64,000 nucleotides of DNA from Corallium rubrum (Eukaryota; Cnidaria; Anthozoa; Scleralcyonacea; Coralliidae), in assembly GCA_964035015.1 (NCBI GenBank), contig OZ036017.1, positions 3,491,053 to 3,555,052 of the forward strand. The letters are read 5' to 3'. How positions within the stretch are numbered: position 1 is the stretch's first letter; each line of letters begins with the position of its first letter. Under the pieces are notes generated by a model. The model saw only the letters and a program-made list of their open reading frames with translations, searched no databases and was not told where the DNA came from. A program made the translations under genes and the position numbers. Shown piece by piece: positions 51,722 through 61,533 of the stretch.

Positions 51722-51767
51722 ACTACACTGATGAGGCCCAAAAGGCCGAAACGGTACCGTCTGTAGT
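51722..51767 (+). ncRNA. Hammerhead ribozyme, first direct unit
   Basis: Stem I ACTACA (51722-51727), CTGATGA (51728-51734), stem II GGCC (51735-51738), loop CAAAA, GGCC (51744-51747), GAA (51748-51750), stem III ACGGT-ACCGT (51751-51760) with no loop, cleavage after C 51761 (GTC), return TGTAGT (51762-51767). Every conserved core base is present. The loopless palindromic stem III implies activity as a dimer, which tandem units supply. Confidence 0.92.
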
Positions 51768-51952
51768 TAGATATCGCTCTATGGCCTTTAGGTCATATTG
51801 AGCGCTCTACAGGATGAGCCATTGCTGCTTACGCATTGTGCGCACGCTCACTGCTTGCAGTTTGAGCGCTCTGGTATGGTTTTGATGTCCTACAATTGGT
51901 GAGGCACCAAAGGTGACTGTAAATAGCAGTTACCTTCATCCTGCTAATCAGC

Positions 51953-51997
51953 ACTACACTGATGAGGCCTAAAAGGCCGAAACGGTACCGTCTGTAG

Positions 51998-51998
<1 letters not shown>
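51953..51998 (+). ncRNA. Hammerhead ribozyme, second direct unit
   Basis: Same as the first direct copy: ACTACA (51953-51958), CTGATGA (51959-51965), GGCC-TAAAA-GGCC, GAA, ACGGTACCGT, GTC ending at 51992, TGTAGT. Only the stem II loop differs by one base. Cut at both copies, the transcript would release nucleotides 51762-51992, a 231-nt RNA. Confidence 0.92.

Positions 51999-51999
<1 letters not shown>

Positions 52000-52071
<72 letters not shown>
52000..52071. repeat. (TA)n, right border of the retrozyme locus
   Basis: About 35 units. The retrozyme stem I return strand (TGTAGTTA) leads into it; on its other side begins the 3' end of a minus-strand PLE relic. Confidence 0.95.
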
Positions 52072-52075
<4 letters not shown>

Positions 52076-52164
52076 TAGTTTAGTTTAGGTGGGCTTATAC
52101 CTCAAAATGTGGAGTGTCGCAACTGTCAGTTTCACGTGGGGCGATCTTCAGGCACTAGGTACAG
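52072..52164 (-). pseudogene. Penelope-like element 3' end (family A relic, part 1)
   Basis: The minus strand reads CTGAAGA, GTGAAACTGACAGTTGCGAC, ACTCCACATTTTGAGG and TATACTA into (TA)n. It matches the 3' end of the family A copy at 4889-4970. CTGAAGA (52151-52145) and GAA-ACTG-A-CAGT keep a hammerhead-like order, but stem II and stem I pair poorly. The rest of this copy lies beyond the TIR element, at 53511. Confidence 0.65.
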
Positions 52165-53510
52165 TTATTTTCAAGGAGTTAATTTAACACACATCCCCCC
52201 CCACCCCCCCTTCTGCCCCTTTTTGGTACAGTTAAAAAAGTGGAGTTATGTTAACTCCACTTTTAGAGGTAATACAATTCCTTAACTCTTATTTTCATAG
52301 TTAAGTAGAGTTACAACTCCCTTATTGGAGGTCAATTGGTAGAGAGTTATTATAACTCCAAGTTTGGAGTTAAATATTATTTTTAACTCCATTGATTGGA
52401 GTTAGAGGTGGTAAACAACGAAAGTAAATTATATAAAAGATAGACAGACGAAGTCGGGAAGGTAATATATTACGTTACATACAATGAATGAAAAAAATCT
52501 TTAAGTATGATGTAGTATTGTCCTTCGTCAACGTGCTTGTGGAATTTCTAGTAGATCTGTTAACTTTGAGATAACGTTGTTTGAGTTAGGTTAGAGAAAT
52601 CGACCGGTTTCATCATTTTACAAATATACTTGCCATTTCAAATGTTGATTTTCACCTATAGTTTTCACTCCTCAATTGTCTGGAAATTACATTATATTCA
52701 AGCCTATCTACATTTTGATGTATAACATGATGATATAACTGAGCGAGAAGTTTCGAAAAAAAGGCAAAGAGTTTAGGTGTTTATTCACGATACGCCAATT
52801 TGTAAAATTCAAAAAAATAAGTTAAAGTCTCCTCAACATTTCCGAATGTAACTTTGGAACTAGTTGTCGTAGAGTGTTCGGACATATATTAAACAATAGC
52901 TCTTTCCCTTACGAACATATTGATATATAGTACAAGTTTGCAAGTGTACTGGAATTCTATAAATTAATCGTATACTTGCTTCCTTTATACTCCTTCGTCA
53001 CTGGGCAAACATCCGACATTCACAGCAAGAAACTGGAGTGTCAAGGATAAAGGATTGTACTCATGCTTCTATAAATGTCATTTTTTTGGCCTTGAACAAG
53101 GTAACACTGCTTATGACCTTTATCAAAATGAATTATTTTGTTTTATTAATGAAAAATATTAATGTATTCCCTTCAAAAACAACAAAAATACTATTTAAGT
53201 ATATACCAACTTGCTAAGAATTATGTTATATACATTAAATTTCACTATTATTGTTCGGACTGTAAGTCAAAACAAGTTACGCCCGGGTGGGCAGGGTTAG
53301 TACTTGGATGGCTTGCCACTTGGGAGGTGGGAAAGTTCATTTTTTTTTTCTTTCTTTTTTAACTCTAATAACAATGGGTTAATTTAACTCCAAATCGTGC
53401 GAGTCAATTTAACTCCGAAAGTGGAGTATTATTTAACTCGGAAAGTGGGATTGTTTTGAACCTTTTTTCTTGACTCCAATATTGGAGTTAAAATAACTCC
53501 TTGAAAATAA
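52165..53510. mobile_element. TIR element, 1.35 kb, inserted in a PLE relic
   Basis: Ends TTATTTTCAAGGAGTTA and its reverse complement (53494-53510). Near both ends the motif GGAGTTA/TAACTCC recurs many times (52170-52400 and 53360-53500), giving nested sub-terminal inverted repeats. No transposase. A TA target duplication is possible if the TIR begins TTTTCAAGG, which would suit a mariner-type mobiliser; I cannot settle it. It interrupts the minus-strand PLE family A relic. Confidence 0.65.
53285..53330 (+). other. 5S rRNA-like fragment inside the TIR element
   Basis: GGGTTAGTACTTGGATGG is close to the 3' part of metazoan 5S rRNA (the TTAGTACTTGGATGG stretch) and is followed by a weaker GCCACTTGGGA. 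The 5' half with the internal promoter (A box) is not seen. It is a fragment or a 5S-derived SINE remnant, not a working gene. Confidence 0.45.
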
Positions 53511-53700
53511 TAGTGTAGTTTCGATTCGTGGGCCGCTTAAATGGTTTTGGTCAAAAGGTGGGCGTGTGGGCGGTGGATTCCTCAAATTCCTTTCCTTGTT
53601 TTGAATGAGTAAAAAGTGTTTGTCTGCTTTCATGATACAAAGTTTCTCTTCCAAACATAAATTGCATCTGCCTGATCCTCCTGAGTAGGAAGCTGCGCGT
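53511..53700 (-). pseudogene. Penelope-like element relic, part 2 (nuclease end and 3' UTR)
   Basis: The minus strand reads RRIRQMQFMFGRE-type sequence (the family phrase CNLCLEEK-like stretch, KLCIMKADKHFLLI), then the 3' UTR with GGGCCGCTT... It corresponds to 4570-4870 of the family A copy. The stop after the nuclease remnant lies near 53600. Together with 52072-52164 it is one 5'-truncated insertion. Confidence 0.6.
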
Positions 53701-53787
53701 TATATATATATATATAGGAATGGATGGACATAATTTATACTCGAAATTATATACGAGATGAAAAACTGAAAGTAATTCTGAAACCTG

Positions 53788-53827
<40 letters not shown>

Positions 53828-53925
53828 CAGGTTTATTTCGAGTATGTATAAATTATGTCCATGCAACAGGTTTATTTCGAGTATGTATAAATTATGTCCA
53901 TGCAAGCCGAGATTAGCACCCTCAC
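53701..53925. repeat. Inverted and tandem 38-mers around (TA)n
   Basis: AACAGGTTTATTTCGAGTAT, GTATAAATTATGTCCATGC stands twice in tandem (53826-53903) and once, imperfectly inverted, at 53724-53790 (GGACATAATTTATACTCGAA). (TA)n at 53700-53715 and 53790-53825 separate them. Non-coding; resembles opposed ends of a small element. Confidence 0.65.
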
Positions 53926-54299
53926 CAGGCTCCGTGCCTTCGGTACTACGCCCGGGCTCGGGGATAATTATAAGAGTCACACGGGCTTGTTCCAATCGTA
54001 TATTTATCTTAAAATGTGTATATTCTTGTCCAACATTTATAATTTATGAAGAAAATTCAAAAGAAATTAATGTTCAATCAGGTGTTGTAAATCGGATACA
54101 AATTTGTTCTGATTTACATTAACTTCCCGATCGATTTTCTCAGCTTAAACAGCTTATATCTCAGATATTGTTATAAATCCGAGCAGTAAGATGTGTAAGT
54201 CAGATAAGTCGAAACCAACGAAAAACCACCGAAACTTTAGCAACTTCAAGCTGAAAACATTATTATTATATATACGAACGTAGAAATACATATATGTTA
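53926..54299. other. No gene seen
   Basis: Contains a GC-rich patch (53945-53975, CGGTACTACGCCCGGGCTCGG) and AT-rich DNA. No frame or repeat that I recognise. Confidence 0.4.
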
Positions 54300-55115
54300 T
54301 TTACCGGCTGGGAGGTCCGTATAGAAAAATATTTGCGCGAGGTCTTAAAAAAGGCTCGAGGCCGCAGGCCGAGGGACATTTTTGAGACCGAGGGCAAATA
54401 TTTTTCTATACGGACCGACCAAAACGGAAAATCGCTTTCAATACTGGCTGACTGCATACAAATTTAAAGTGGCTCATTCGAGTTTGAGGACGAAAATGCT
54501 TGTAATAAGCCATTTGTAACTTTTTTCAAAGACATGACACGATGAGATTGGCATGTGGAAAATATTTGACTAAAGGGTAAAGACTTGTAGCGGTTTTGTT
54601 GAGTATATAGTTGGACGACGGCCTGACAGTAATAGTATCAAAAGGTTTCAGCTTTTCTGTCTTCTCATGGTATGTTTTTTTATATATACTTCTATATAGT
54701 TTCATTTACTGATTCAAAATACTGTGTTCACAAGTTTATGTATGTTTTGCCTACTGTTTTAAACTGTTTTCATACGTCGTTGAGCAATAATACTTTAAAA
54801 CTTTATAAATGTCGCTCGCTGAAATTTTGCTTTATCATAGTTTTCTCGCGTTCTTTTAAAATTCGTTGTTTTCACACGAACTTGTCAAAGCCACTTGGAT
54901 AATAAAACTCATTTGCATCCCTGTAGCTCTCTGTTGAATATATTTTTTCTGTGGCAAGCGAAATGACAGAGTGTAAAAAAAATAAACTTTTTTTTTTGTT
55001 TTTGTTTTAAAATCCGCAGCGGTCCGTATTGGGGTCCGTATCGTGTGATACGGACCGCTCGCTAAGCCAATCAGAGCGCGCGAATCAGATGGATACCGGA
55101 CCGCAAAAAAATAAT
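54300..55115. mobile_element. Foldback-type non-autonomous element with GGTCCGTAT modules
   Basis: GGTCCGTATAGAAAAATATT and TGC return inverted at 54391-54415, with a GC-rich middle (GGCTCGAGGCCGCAGGCCGAGG). A second cluster at 55020-55110 has GGTCCGTATTGGGGTCCGTA, GATACGGACC and ACCGGACCGC. The same module at both ends suggests one element of ~0.8 kb in the intron next to the kinase exon. No coding. Confidence 0.5.
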
Positions 55116-55125
55116 TGTAACTTAC

Positions 55126-55277
55126 CAATCATATAGTTTGATAATACTTTCGTGGCCTTGAAGTCTTTTAAGAAACGTTATTTCGTTGATATAACTTTGA
55201 ATAACAGCGGGTTCGGAATCTTCCACGTTCACGTACTTTATAGCATAAGTTTTCTGGCCATCAAATACTGTGTAAAC
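55126..55277 (-). CDS. TTK: TTK/MPS1 dual-specificity kinase, one exon of the kinase N-lobe
   Basis: A 152-base exon between a good acceptor (TTTGTGTAG) and donor (GTAAGTTAC). It reads VYTVFDGQKTYAIKYVNVED, SEPAVIQSYINEITFLKRLQ, GHESIIKLYDW. The YAIKYVN box (with the ATP-binding Lys), the SY-x-NEI helix (with the Glu that pairs with it) and IIKLYD are those of the MPS1/TTK spindle-checkpoint kinase. The frame is intact. The exons before and after it were not found in the window, so the surrounding transposon-filled DNA is probably its introns. Confidence 0.8.
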
Positions 55278-56589
55278 CTACACAAACAGCCAAAATAAAC
55301 ATAGCCATCGGAAAAACATTGTTAATTTGAAACAGGGCGTGAAACAGGGACAGAAATATGCTTGATGCGCTTTAGGCACATTATACATATTTGAAAGGTA
55401 GTAAAATGTTATGTGGGCACTTTCATCTTATTAAAGTGCCTATGCAACGAAATTTCCAAGTTGGATACAATAACATTAAAGTACTGTTTGATATCGCTTC
55501 TTTTGACCGTGAAAATTTTAGGACAAACAATTAAATAGAAGTACGTTTATTAAGCGTTTGAAGACCGTGCTTTCCCCCCTAAAAATTGAGGCATCATTAA
55601 AATAGTTGGCATAGTTGCACAACTAATAACATCACTCGACCAAGACCCCAAATTCTAATTGCCTTCTAAACTCTTGCTGCAATGGCGTGTACATAACGAG
55701 AAAATAAAGGGATTTTGTCCTTCATTAAAGAGCTTAAAAAAGCGGTATTTTTGACAACACGGACGTCAACCGGAAGTAAATTGATGTTACTTTCGCGGGT
55801 TTTGAGGACATCACGTGCGTGAAGTCAAGTTACTGACGCCAAACCTCGAGTTTTGCCGTACGTATTGAAGGTCAACACGAGGTAACGAGGCAACAGAAGG
55901 TACGTCTCGAGGTAAAGTGTAATTTCTGGACAAAATTTTACATCTTTTGCAGTAAAACGTTTATAGATAGTGTTCTCAAATGCATATTTTACCGAATCTT
56001 TAGAAACAAATTCGTGGCAACTATTTTTACTACAGAGATAGCTTCGGTTAATAAACCGTTGTTTTATAGTAGATGTCTTCTATTTTTAGTTCCTCCAAAA
56101 GCGTTTTCGTACATATATTTCCTTTAAAAGCTGGTGTAGTTGGCCGTTTTACTCGTTCATCCGTCTTTATGCTTGTGTAACACTTATTAGCAAGACATTT
56201 TGAAATGAAATTGTGTTCACGAGATCGTGCATTTTGTTTGAGATATCACTTCGACAATTCAAATTTCAGAAACTCCCACAGCGAATGTTATTATTTTTAC
56301 AAAGAAGTTTCCGGCAGTTGTGTTTTCTAAAGTTTATCAAATATTTTGAAACATTTTACTCGTAGAAACAATCTAGAAGAGTGTTACTTGATACTAAAAG
56401 CTATTTTTCTGGTCATGCAGTTTTGTTTGCTTGGAAGCGTCGAGTCCTTTTGAGCAAAGCAAAACGACAGCTATAACTTTTCGAAGTTTGTTTCATAAAC
56501 TCAGAAGCTGGCAGAAATGTTGGGTTTTTAGCAAATCCCAAGTTACATTGTCATGTAAGAATCTCTGATTTTGAAATGTCCAATAACAA
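55278..56589. other. Probable TTK intron, no other gene seen
   Basis: Unique-looking DNA without frames over 64 codons that carry sense. The acceptor for the kinase exon is at its left end. No repeat recognised; the ISL2EU-type element begins at 56592. Confidence 0.45.
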
Positions 56590-56733
56590 TAGGCAATTCC
56601 CCATATAGCAAAGCATTATGGGAAATGTGGTGGGCTTCACTTTCAGGCGAAATGGCCGCCGCGAAGCGAGCATTTTGCTTGTGAGAGAAATTGCTTTTTT
56701 AAAGTACATTTTTCCAGAGTATTATAGTTTAAA

Positions 56734-57540
56734 CAAGACGCCTGGTCAGGCGTTCACTCGGGCTACTGCAAAATCACAGTGCTATGCAGTGCTAAGGTCT
56801 AAAGTCTATTAAACACATTGGTCAAGACAAAAGTCAAAACGCAATCCAATTCTCCGATAGAAAACACAATTTGCAATACCAAAACACGATTGCCTGTATT
56901 TATTAACATATTTCCACACATGTACACAGCGTTCATATGTCGAGTCTCTTCAGGTATTAAATATGAACACAACTATTAACGGCGTGTGCGATTGCAAGTG
57001 TATATTTTAAATATCAAGATATTTGCCACCGACATTACTGACCAATAACTATGTCTGTGAACACACAGAACACATCCGAGACGAGTGATCAGACATCAGG
57101 AAAGCAAAGAAAGAAAGTATTATTTCCAAACATGTACAGTGTTCAATATGTCAAGTCTCTTCGCCTTATTACACAGCTTCATGTTTACCTAGAAAGTGTC
57201 ACTTGCAAGTTCACTTAATGAACGGCGTGTGCGATTGTAAGTGTATATAATAATATCAAGATACTTGCCAGCGACATTACTGCCCAATAACTATGTCTGT
57301 GAACAAACAAAACACATCCGAGACGAGAAAGCTCACTCACTCAGTCGAAAAGAAAGAAGGCACTGGTCACATGCATATGGTCAGTTAGTCACATGCCTCA
57401 GTTTCGCAAAGTTTATTGGTCAATATCACCAGCGGCCGCGCGGAGGACTAATAACGCGTCGCAAAAAAATAAAAATAAAAATAATAATAAAAATAAGAAT
57501 CGCGCGAAACCTAGACTCGGCTACCACAGCTAGCCCGAGT
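56734..57540. mobile_element. 807-bp insertion in the left TIR with two ~215-bp tandem units
   Basis: The right TIR reads straight from TATAGTTTAAA to AATAAAAGTAATG; here 807 extra bases stand between. CTCGGGCTA near its start and TAGCCCGAG at its end are inverted. Inside, a unit with ACATGTACA, GTCTCTTC, GGCGTGTGCGATTG, ATCAAGATA and TAACTATGTCTGTGAACA occurs twice (56913-57090 and 57125-57335). No frame worth naming. Probably a non-autonomous DNA element. Confidence 0.6.
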
Positions 57541-58405
57541 AATAAAAGTAATGTGTTTGTAACACATTGAAGTATATTGTGGACGAAGTATATCGAAATC
57601 GAAGCAAAAACGGACGAGAAAATTCGTGTTGAACAGGCGAGGAGCGAAGAATGGCCTCGCAAATACGTTCCGAGAGGAAGGTTCTTCTCTACATTTTAAG
57701 GTGAGTACGCTTGGTAGACATCGGACTCCTCACCATTTTGCACTACAAACACGTGTGAGTTGTTGCTCGATTTATATCTCGATTTTCTCAACGATCCAGC
57801 GTTATCTCGCGATTTTTTCGCTTCTTGAAACTCTCAAATTCGGGCCATGATGTCTTTCGTTCGTTCGATAAGCATGGCCTCCAAAGGCAGTCTTTTAAAG
57901 AGCCTTGAAATGTTTTGGCGCGAAACAAAGCCAACCTAAACCGGTTTTTTCTGCCCCAGCTCTGTTACGTTGCCAAAAGCATAAAAAGAAAGCATTTTGC
58001 CGCTGTTTCTGCCGTTTATAATAATTTCTGCTTTCTTTGTTGTGGTCGGTTCATTTCCTATCAAAATAAACAAGTAGGTTCTAGGTAGTTAATTTTAAAT
58101 ATATTAAATTTACATCTATAACTTAGTTAAAACTGTTTAAAATTTGCATAGTTTTGTGCTTAGTTAAGCACATATAAAATTTTAGCCTTTTATCAAATTT
58201 AAAGGCATTCTAGTTTAATTTTTTCGTAAGCTGCAGGCAGTTTAGTGGACTAGAATATAAATATATTAATATTTTAAAATTAAGAGTAGGTTTGTACATA
58301 GTTAATTTTAAAATTGTTAGGATAGGTTTAGGTTAAATTAAATAAGTTTATATTATGGATAATGAACCAGGAACTTCAATAGAGGCAGATAAAAATTTGG
58401 CAGCA
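57541..58405 (+). repeat. Left TIR, inner part, of the ISL2EU-type element
   Basis: Matches 61483-62340 inverted at well over 90% by eye. It includes the 5' leader of the transposase gene and its first 17 codons (58355-58405). A GTGAGT-like donor at 57701 is present here but not in the right arm, where it reads GTTGAGT. The promoter for each gene should lie within its TIR. Confidence 0.85.
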
Positions 58406-59700
58406 GACCTAGAAACTACATGTTCTAAGAAAAAGCAAAAAGGTGGTGGTGGAACAACTTGTTGTATTCCTACATGTGATAGCAATACTAAAAGAAATCC
58501 TGACCATCATTTATTAATAAGAAGCTGAGAAAAATGTGGTTACACTGGATTGGCCGAGCAAGCTTTACACCTAACAAGTGCCACCGAGTTTGTTCAAAAC
58601 ATTTTGTGGGTGGCAAGAAGACTTGTCTTCATAATATTCCAACAGTTGTGCAAAAACTTTTGCTGCCTACACCAACAAAGCCCAGAACAACATCTAAGTG
58701 TGTAAATAGAAGAAGGCCAAATGAGGATAGACCCATAATAAATGAACAGCCAACATCTTCAAGAAATAAAATTTCAGAACTTGAACATGTAGTTGAGACT
58801 CTTGAGCAGAAAAACCAAGAATATGAAGAGGAAATTTCAAAGCTGAAGGAAAAGGTCCAGCAATGTAATTTTTCAATAGATCAATTTAAAAGCAATGTTA
58901 GTGAATTTGAGTTCTACACCGGCTTTTCCAATTATAGTACATTTAAAGCTTTCTATAACTATCTGTGTCCAGCATGTGAAAGGCTACAGTATATTGGATC
59001 GTCGAACAGCTCAAACCAAACTGCAATGCGGCAAAAGTGCGGGCCAAAGAGGATGCTATCACCAGAGGAGGAGCTATTCTTGTGTCTTACAACACGAGTA
59101 AGATCCATTCCCATTTGGCCCTCACAAAATTATATTAGAGAAACCATGCCTAACAGCTTCAGGGAGAATTATCCCAACACTAGGCTGATTATCGATTGCA
59201 CAGAACTATTTATAGAAATGCCCTCACAACCAAGAAGTCAAAGTGCTACCTTCTCAACCTATAAAAACCATAACACTGGTAAAGGTTTGATTGGCATATG
59301 TCCTCGAGGGGACTTAACTTTTATTTCAGAACTTTATGGCAATACTTCAGATAAGCAGCTAACAAATGACTGTGGCATCCTAAAACTACTTCAACCAGGT
59401 GATGCAGTAATGGCGGACAGAGGGTTTGAAATTGTAGATAATCTTCCATTGGGTGTTGCCCTAAATATACCCCCTTTCCTTGGTGAGCAGAAACAATTTT
59501 CAGAACAGGATGATATAAAAACCAGAAGGATTCCTAAACATAGGATTCATGTCGAACGTGCTATTCAGAGAATAAAGAGCTTCCGCATCCTTCAACATGC
59601 TTTGCCTATCTCAATGGCTGCTGATTTAAACAAGATATGGGTAATTTTCTCATATCTTACTTTGTTTTGCAGACCATTAATACAAGAACATGAGGAGTAG
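58355..59700 (+). CDS. ISL2EU-type THAP/DDE transposase (one frameshift)
   Basis: Start ATG at 58355 (MDNEPGTSIEADKNLAA, shared with the other gene through the TIR), then a THAP zinc finger: CCIPTC near 58470, MWLHWIGRASF and CHRVCSKHF. One base is missing near 58495-58510 so the frame from 58355 stops at 58526; the long frame opens at 58534 (388 codons). It has a coiled coil (ISELEHVVETLEQKNQ, 78-110) and a DDE_4-type nuclease: D221 in LIIDCTE, D295 in AVMADRGFE and E341 in HVERAIQRIK. It would bind the TIRs and cut and join DNA. The start rests on the TIR comparison and the THAP order. Confidence 0.85.
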
Positions 59701-59915
59701 TTTGTTAATGTGTTATAAATCAGTCATACACTGACAATTTGATATCTTTATACTGTACATACCTTTTGTACTCTTTTCAGTACATGTATGTACATAAAAA
59801 ACTAATTGAACAAAATACGTGTTATATTTAAACTATCTGTTCATGCAACATGGATTGTGTTACAACATGTATATTAATAATTATTATAAAGTGATACTTA
59901 TGCTACATCACTCAG
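59701..59915. other. Convergent 3' ends of the two transposon genes
   Basis: 215 bases between stop codons. AT-rich; no clear AATAAA on the plus strand, a TTATTATAAAG stretch near 59880 on the way to the minus gene's stop. Nothing else seen. Confidence 0.5.
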
Positions 59916-60377
59916 TTACTGATCACTCACAGTCACAAGATCCATTAAATATTCAAAATAAAATTCAGTGAGTTGAGGCAGAGTACATTCCCATTCCTTT
60001 TCATTAAAATAGATCCTCCCAACATAAACATCACTCACTGTAAAAACAACAAAATCTAAAAACTTTAACGGGCAAATAGCCATAACTCCCTGTGACTGGT
60101 AATAGTAGATAGGTTTCTTTTTGAGAGAAGGTTTGCCATCAATAATCTCCAAACAAAAGGCTTTGTCACTGCAAGCTTCCAAAACACTGATTCCAGATTT
60201 GGATGCAGGAGATTTCACCTCCACAGCTCCATAGACTGACTCTTCTCTCTCATCAGAGATAAGGGCATCGGGGCTTGCTCCAAGCCATGGCCATTTTGGA
60301 TTCACCACCAACCCACACGACGAACAAATATTCACTGGTAGGTTGCTGTCATCTTTATACTGGTGGTATCTCAGCAA
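59916..60377 (-). CDS. YqaJ-type exonuclease module, C-terminal part (153 aa)
   Basis: Second half of the nuclease gene, after a frameshift in an A-run (about 60418-60426). It reads YHQYKDDSNLPV, PWLGASPDALISDE (Asp of the PD-type site), GAVEVKSPAS (the E-x-K box), YYYQSQGVMAI (Gln motif) and DLVTVSDQ, stop. These are the core motifs of YqaJ/lambda-exonuclease-like recombinases found in ISL2EU elements. The shift is one base in a seven-A run, so a sequencing error is possible. Confidence 0.82.
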   Translation of the reverse strand: MLRYHQYKDDSNLPVNICSSCGLVVNPKWPWLGASPDALISDEREESVYGAVEVKSPASKSGISVLEACSDKAFCLEIIDGKPSLKKKPIYYYQSQGVMAICPLKFLDFVVFTVSDVYVGRIYFNEKEWECTLPQLTEFYFEYLMDLVTVSDQ

Positions 60378-60393
60378 GGCATTTTGCTCATTT

Positions 60394-61533
60394 TCAGTTC
60401 CCCACAGAAAACTTGCATTTTTTTGTTTGACTTGGTTTAGTGATTGTGTTCACAATACTCTTTGGATATACTGATTTCCTTCTCTTTACCACAACACCAA
60501 ACATCGATGCAGTCAGCCGACATTTTCTTTTGTCATACCACTCCTTGCATTGGCTTTGTTGACGCGTGTTCTTTTCAATTTCATGGCATCCCTTTTTGTC
60601 AACAATCAATTTTGTGCTGATAAACTCTTTGCAATTGTCACTTCCTGGAACATGACTGCAATCTAATTTGCCATCTAACTTGGAAAGTATATTAGACCTT
60701 ACAAATGTCTTCTCTAGCCTATCACCCACTCCCTCTGCCTTAACAATTCTTTGCCTAGATGGTAATGCATTGACATCAAACTTACAAGGTTCACAATCAG
60801 TGTCAGTTAGTACTCCAATTAAATAGCAGGTACTTCTAGCTTCTTCTACACCAGCTTTAAGATGCTCCAAATCTCCTATACAAACCTTTTCAGATGTTGA
60901 GCTGTAACTGTCTCTTTTACCTTCTGGCACAGCACGTTTGCGTCCCTTTTTGTCCTTTTCGTATGTGTCCTGGGGGAAAATTAGGTCTTCAAACAATAGA
61001 GCTTCTTGTGCGGTGGATTTTTTTGGAACATGCCATTTCTGTAGTTCTTGAGTACACGTCTTATCATCTGGTATATCAGACAGGCCTAGTTCTACGTAAT
61101 CCAGAAGCTGGGATAAAGTAGCTGCTACATGCTTACAACGGCCTCCAACACCGGCAGGACAGCAACACTTGGCAAAAACAACATCTCCAGAACTTTGATT
61201 CAGGTGCACATAAACAATGTATTGTTTTTTCCGCATTTCAGCAAATACATGACACCGTACAAGAAAGTAAATACCCTTATCTCCTTTCTTCACATTTGGC
61301 TTGACCACAAATTGCCTTGGATAACCAGCCTTAAAAAGTCTGTATCCACTTTTTTTATGTTTAAATGCTTCACCAGGCTTGTTGTCAGGTGTTTTTTTAG
61401 CATCCAGTACCAAATGTTCCTCTATTTTTTGGTATGAAAATTCTGGGATATTCTTTAAACTCTTTGTCCAACCATCCCCTAATGCTGCCAAATTTTTATC
61501 TGCCTCTATTGAAGTTCCTGGTTCATTATTCAT
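60394..61533 (-). CDS. SWIM zinc finger and start of YqaJ nuclease (379 aa)
   Basis: Starts at 61533 inside the right TIR (MNNEPGTSIEADKNLAA, almost the same first 17 residues as the transposase). Residues ~120-150 hold a SWIM finger: VVFAKCCCPAGVGGRCKHVA (C-x-C-x(n)-C-x-H). A charged linker follows (KDKKGRKRAVPEGKRD), then EWYDKRKCRLTASMFGVV, the usual entry of the YqaJ domain. The frame ends at FSVGN through the A-run indel; the domain goes on at 60377. The protein probably processes DNA ends for the transposon (inference). Convergent with the transposase. Confidence 0.82.
   Translation of the reverse strand: MNNEPGTSIEADKNLAALGDGWTKSLKNIPEFSYQKIEEHLVLDAKKTPDNKPGEAFKHKKSGYRLFKAGYPRQFVVKPNVKKGDKGIYFLVRCHVFAEMRKKQYIVYVHLNQSSGDVVFAKCCCPAGVGGRCKHVAATLSQLLDYVELGLSDIPDDKTCTQELQKWHVPKKSTAQEALLFEDLIFPQDTYEKDKKGRKRAVPEGKRDSYSSTSEKVCIGDLEHLKAGVEEARSTCYLIGVLTDTDCEPCKFDVNALPSRQRIVKAEGVGDRLEKTFVRSNILSKLDGKLDCSHVPGSDNCKEFISTKLIVDKKGCHEIEKNTRQQSQCKEWYDKRKCRLTASMFGVVVKRRKSVYPKSIVNTITKPSQTKKCKFSVGN

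Noticed and set aside
53285-53330. A complete 5S rRNA gene
   Set aside because: Only the 3' part is recognisable; no internal promoter box A and no full-length 120-base match.
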